Virus record (IMG/VR): IMGVR_UViG_3300025872_000207
Coordinates: 1-30,470 of that record
Strand: one strand, 5' to 3'
DNA: 30,470 nucleotides
Origin: a virus
Shown: in pieces, positions 30,446-30,470 of the stretch
How positions within the stretch are numbered: position 1 is the first letter of the stretch
Layout: each line of letters starts with the position of its first letter
The notes under the pieces: generated by a model
Database searches by the model: none
What the model saw: only the letters and a program-made list of their open reading frames with translations
What the model was told of the DNA's origin: nothing
Translations under genes and position numbers: made by a program

Positions 30446-30470
30446 ATAACGAAGTTAGTTAGTACCAATA

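Overview
The window looks like part of the genome of a tailed, lytic-type DNA phage of Bacteroidota. It is most like a crAss-like phage (order Crassvirales) or a close relative. This rests on four things. The gene set matches: a lone HU/IHF-like protein, then TerL, a very long portal, a scaffold-like protein and a ~520-aa capsid protein, with a family B polymerase and a DnaB-type helicase on the opposite strand. The one clear promoter has the Bacteroidota sigma-factor pattern (TTTG, 20 bp, TAnnTTTG). Translation starts carry A-rich leaders rather than Shine-Dalgarno sites. There is also a small lipoprotein with a Bacteroidota-style signal peptide. Taxonomy is inferred from gene order and motifs; no database was searched.

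Layout. Positions 1-13354 are all on the minus strand, a tightly packed replication and accessory arm. Reading in the direction of transcription (high to low coordinates) it holds about a dozen small unknown genes (13354-8050), family B DNA polymerase (8050-6092), more small genes, a helicase-loader-like protein, a DnaB-type helicase, a UvsW-like SF2 helicase, a P-loop ATPase, and an unfinished gene running off the left edge. Positions 13838-30372 are all on the plus strand, the virion arm. It holds a winged-helix protein, an IHF-like protein, small zinc proteins, terminase, portal, an SPFH/band-7 protein, scaffold, major capsid protein, two likely head-completion/connector proteins, then Cys- and Thr-rich proteins and a tail-collar-type fibre protein. 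A strong terminator (30410-30445) closes the plus-strand arm.

Two stretches hold no convincing gene and are rich in signals. The divergent region (13355-13837) carries the late promoter, a 14-bp palindrome matching the bacterial parS core, and two 21-bp iteron-like repeats 33 bp apart. The other stretch, 10951-11397, carries six inverted repeats within about 300 bp. Either could be the replication origin or a control region.

How the genes may work together. The DnaB-type helicase and its putative loader overlap by 4 bp and are probably made together. The polymerase ends in QLTLF, a textbook sliding-clamp-binding peptide, and a 79-aa neighbour ends in DNALPF, a tail like that of bacterial SSB. 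This suggests the phage replisome plugs into host clamp and repair/replication partners. On the other arm, 1-4 bp stop/start overlaps tie TerL, portal and SPFH into one translational unit. Intergenic RNA structures after the capsid gene and after the 390-aa protein gene probably set 3' ends and dosage.
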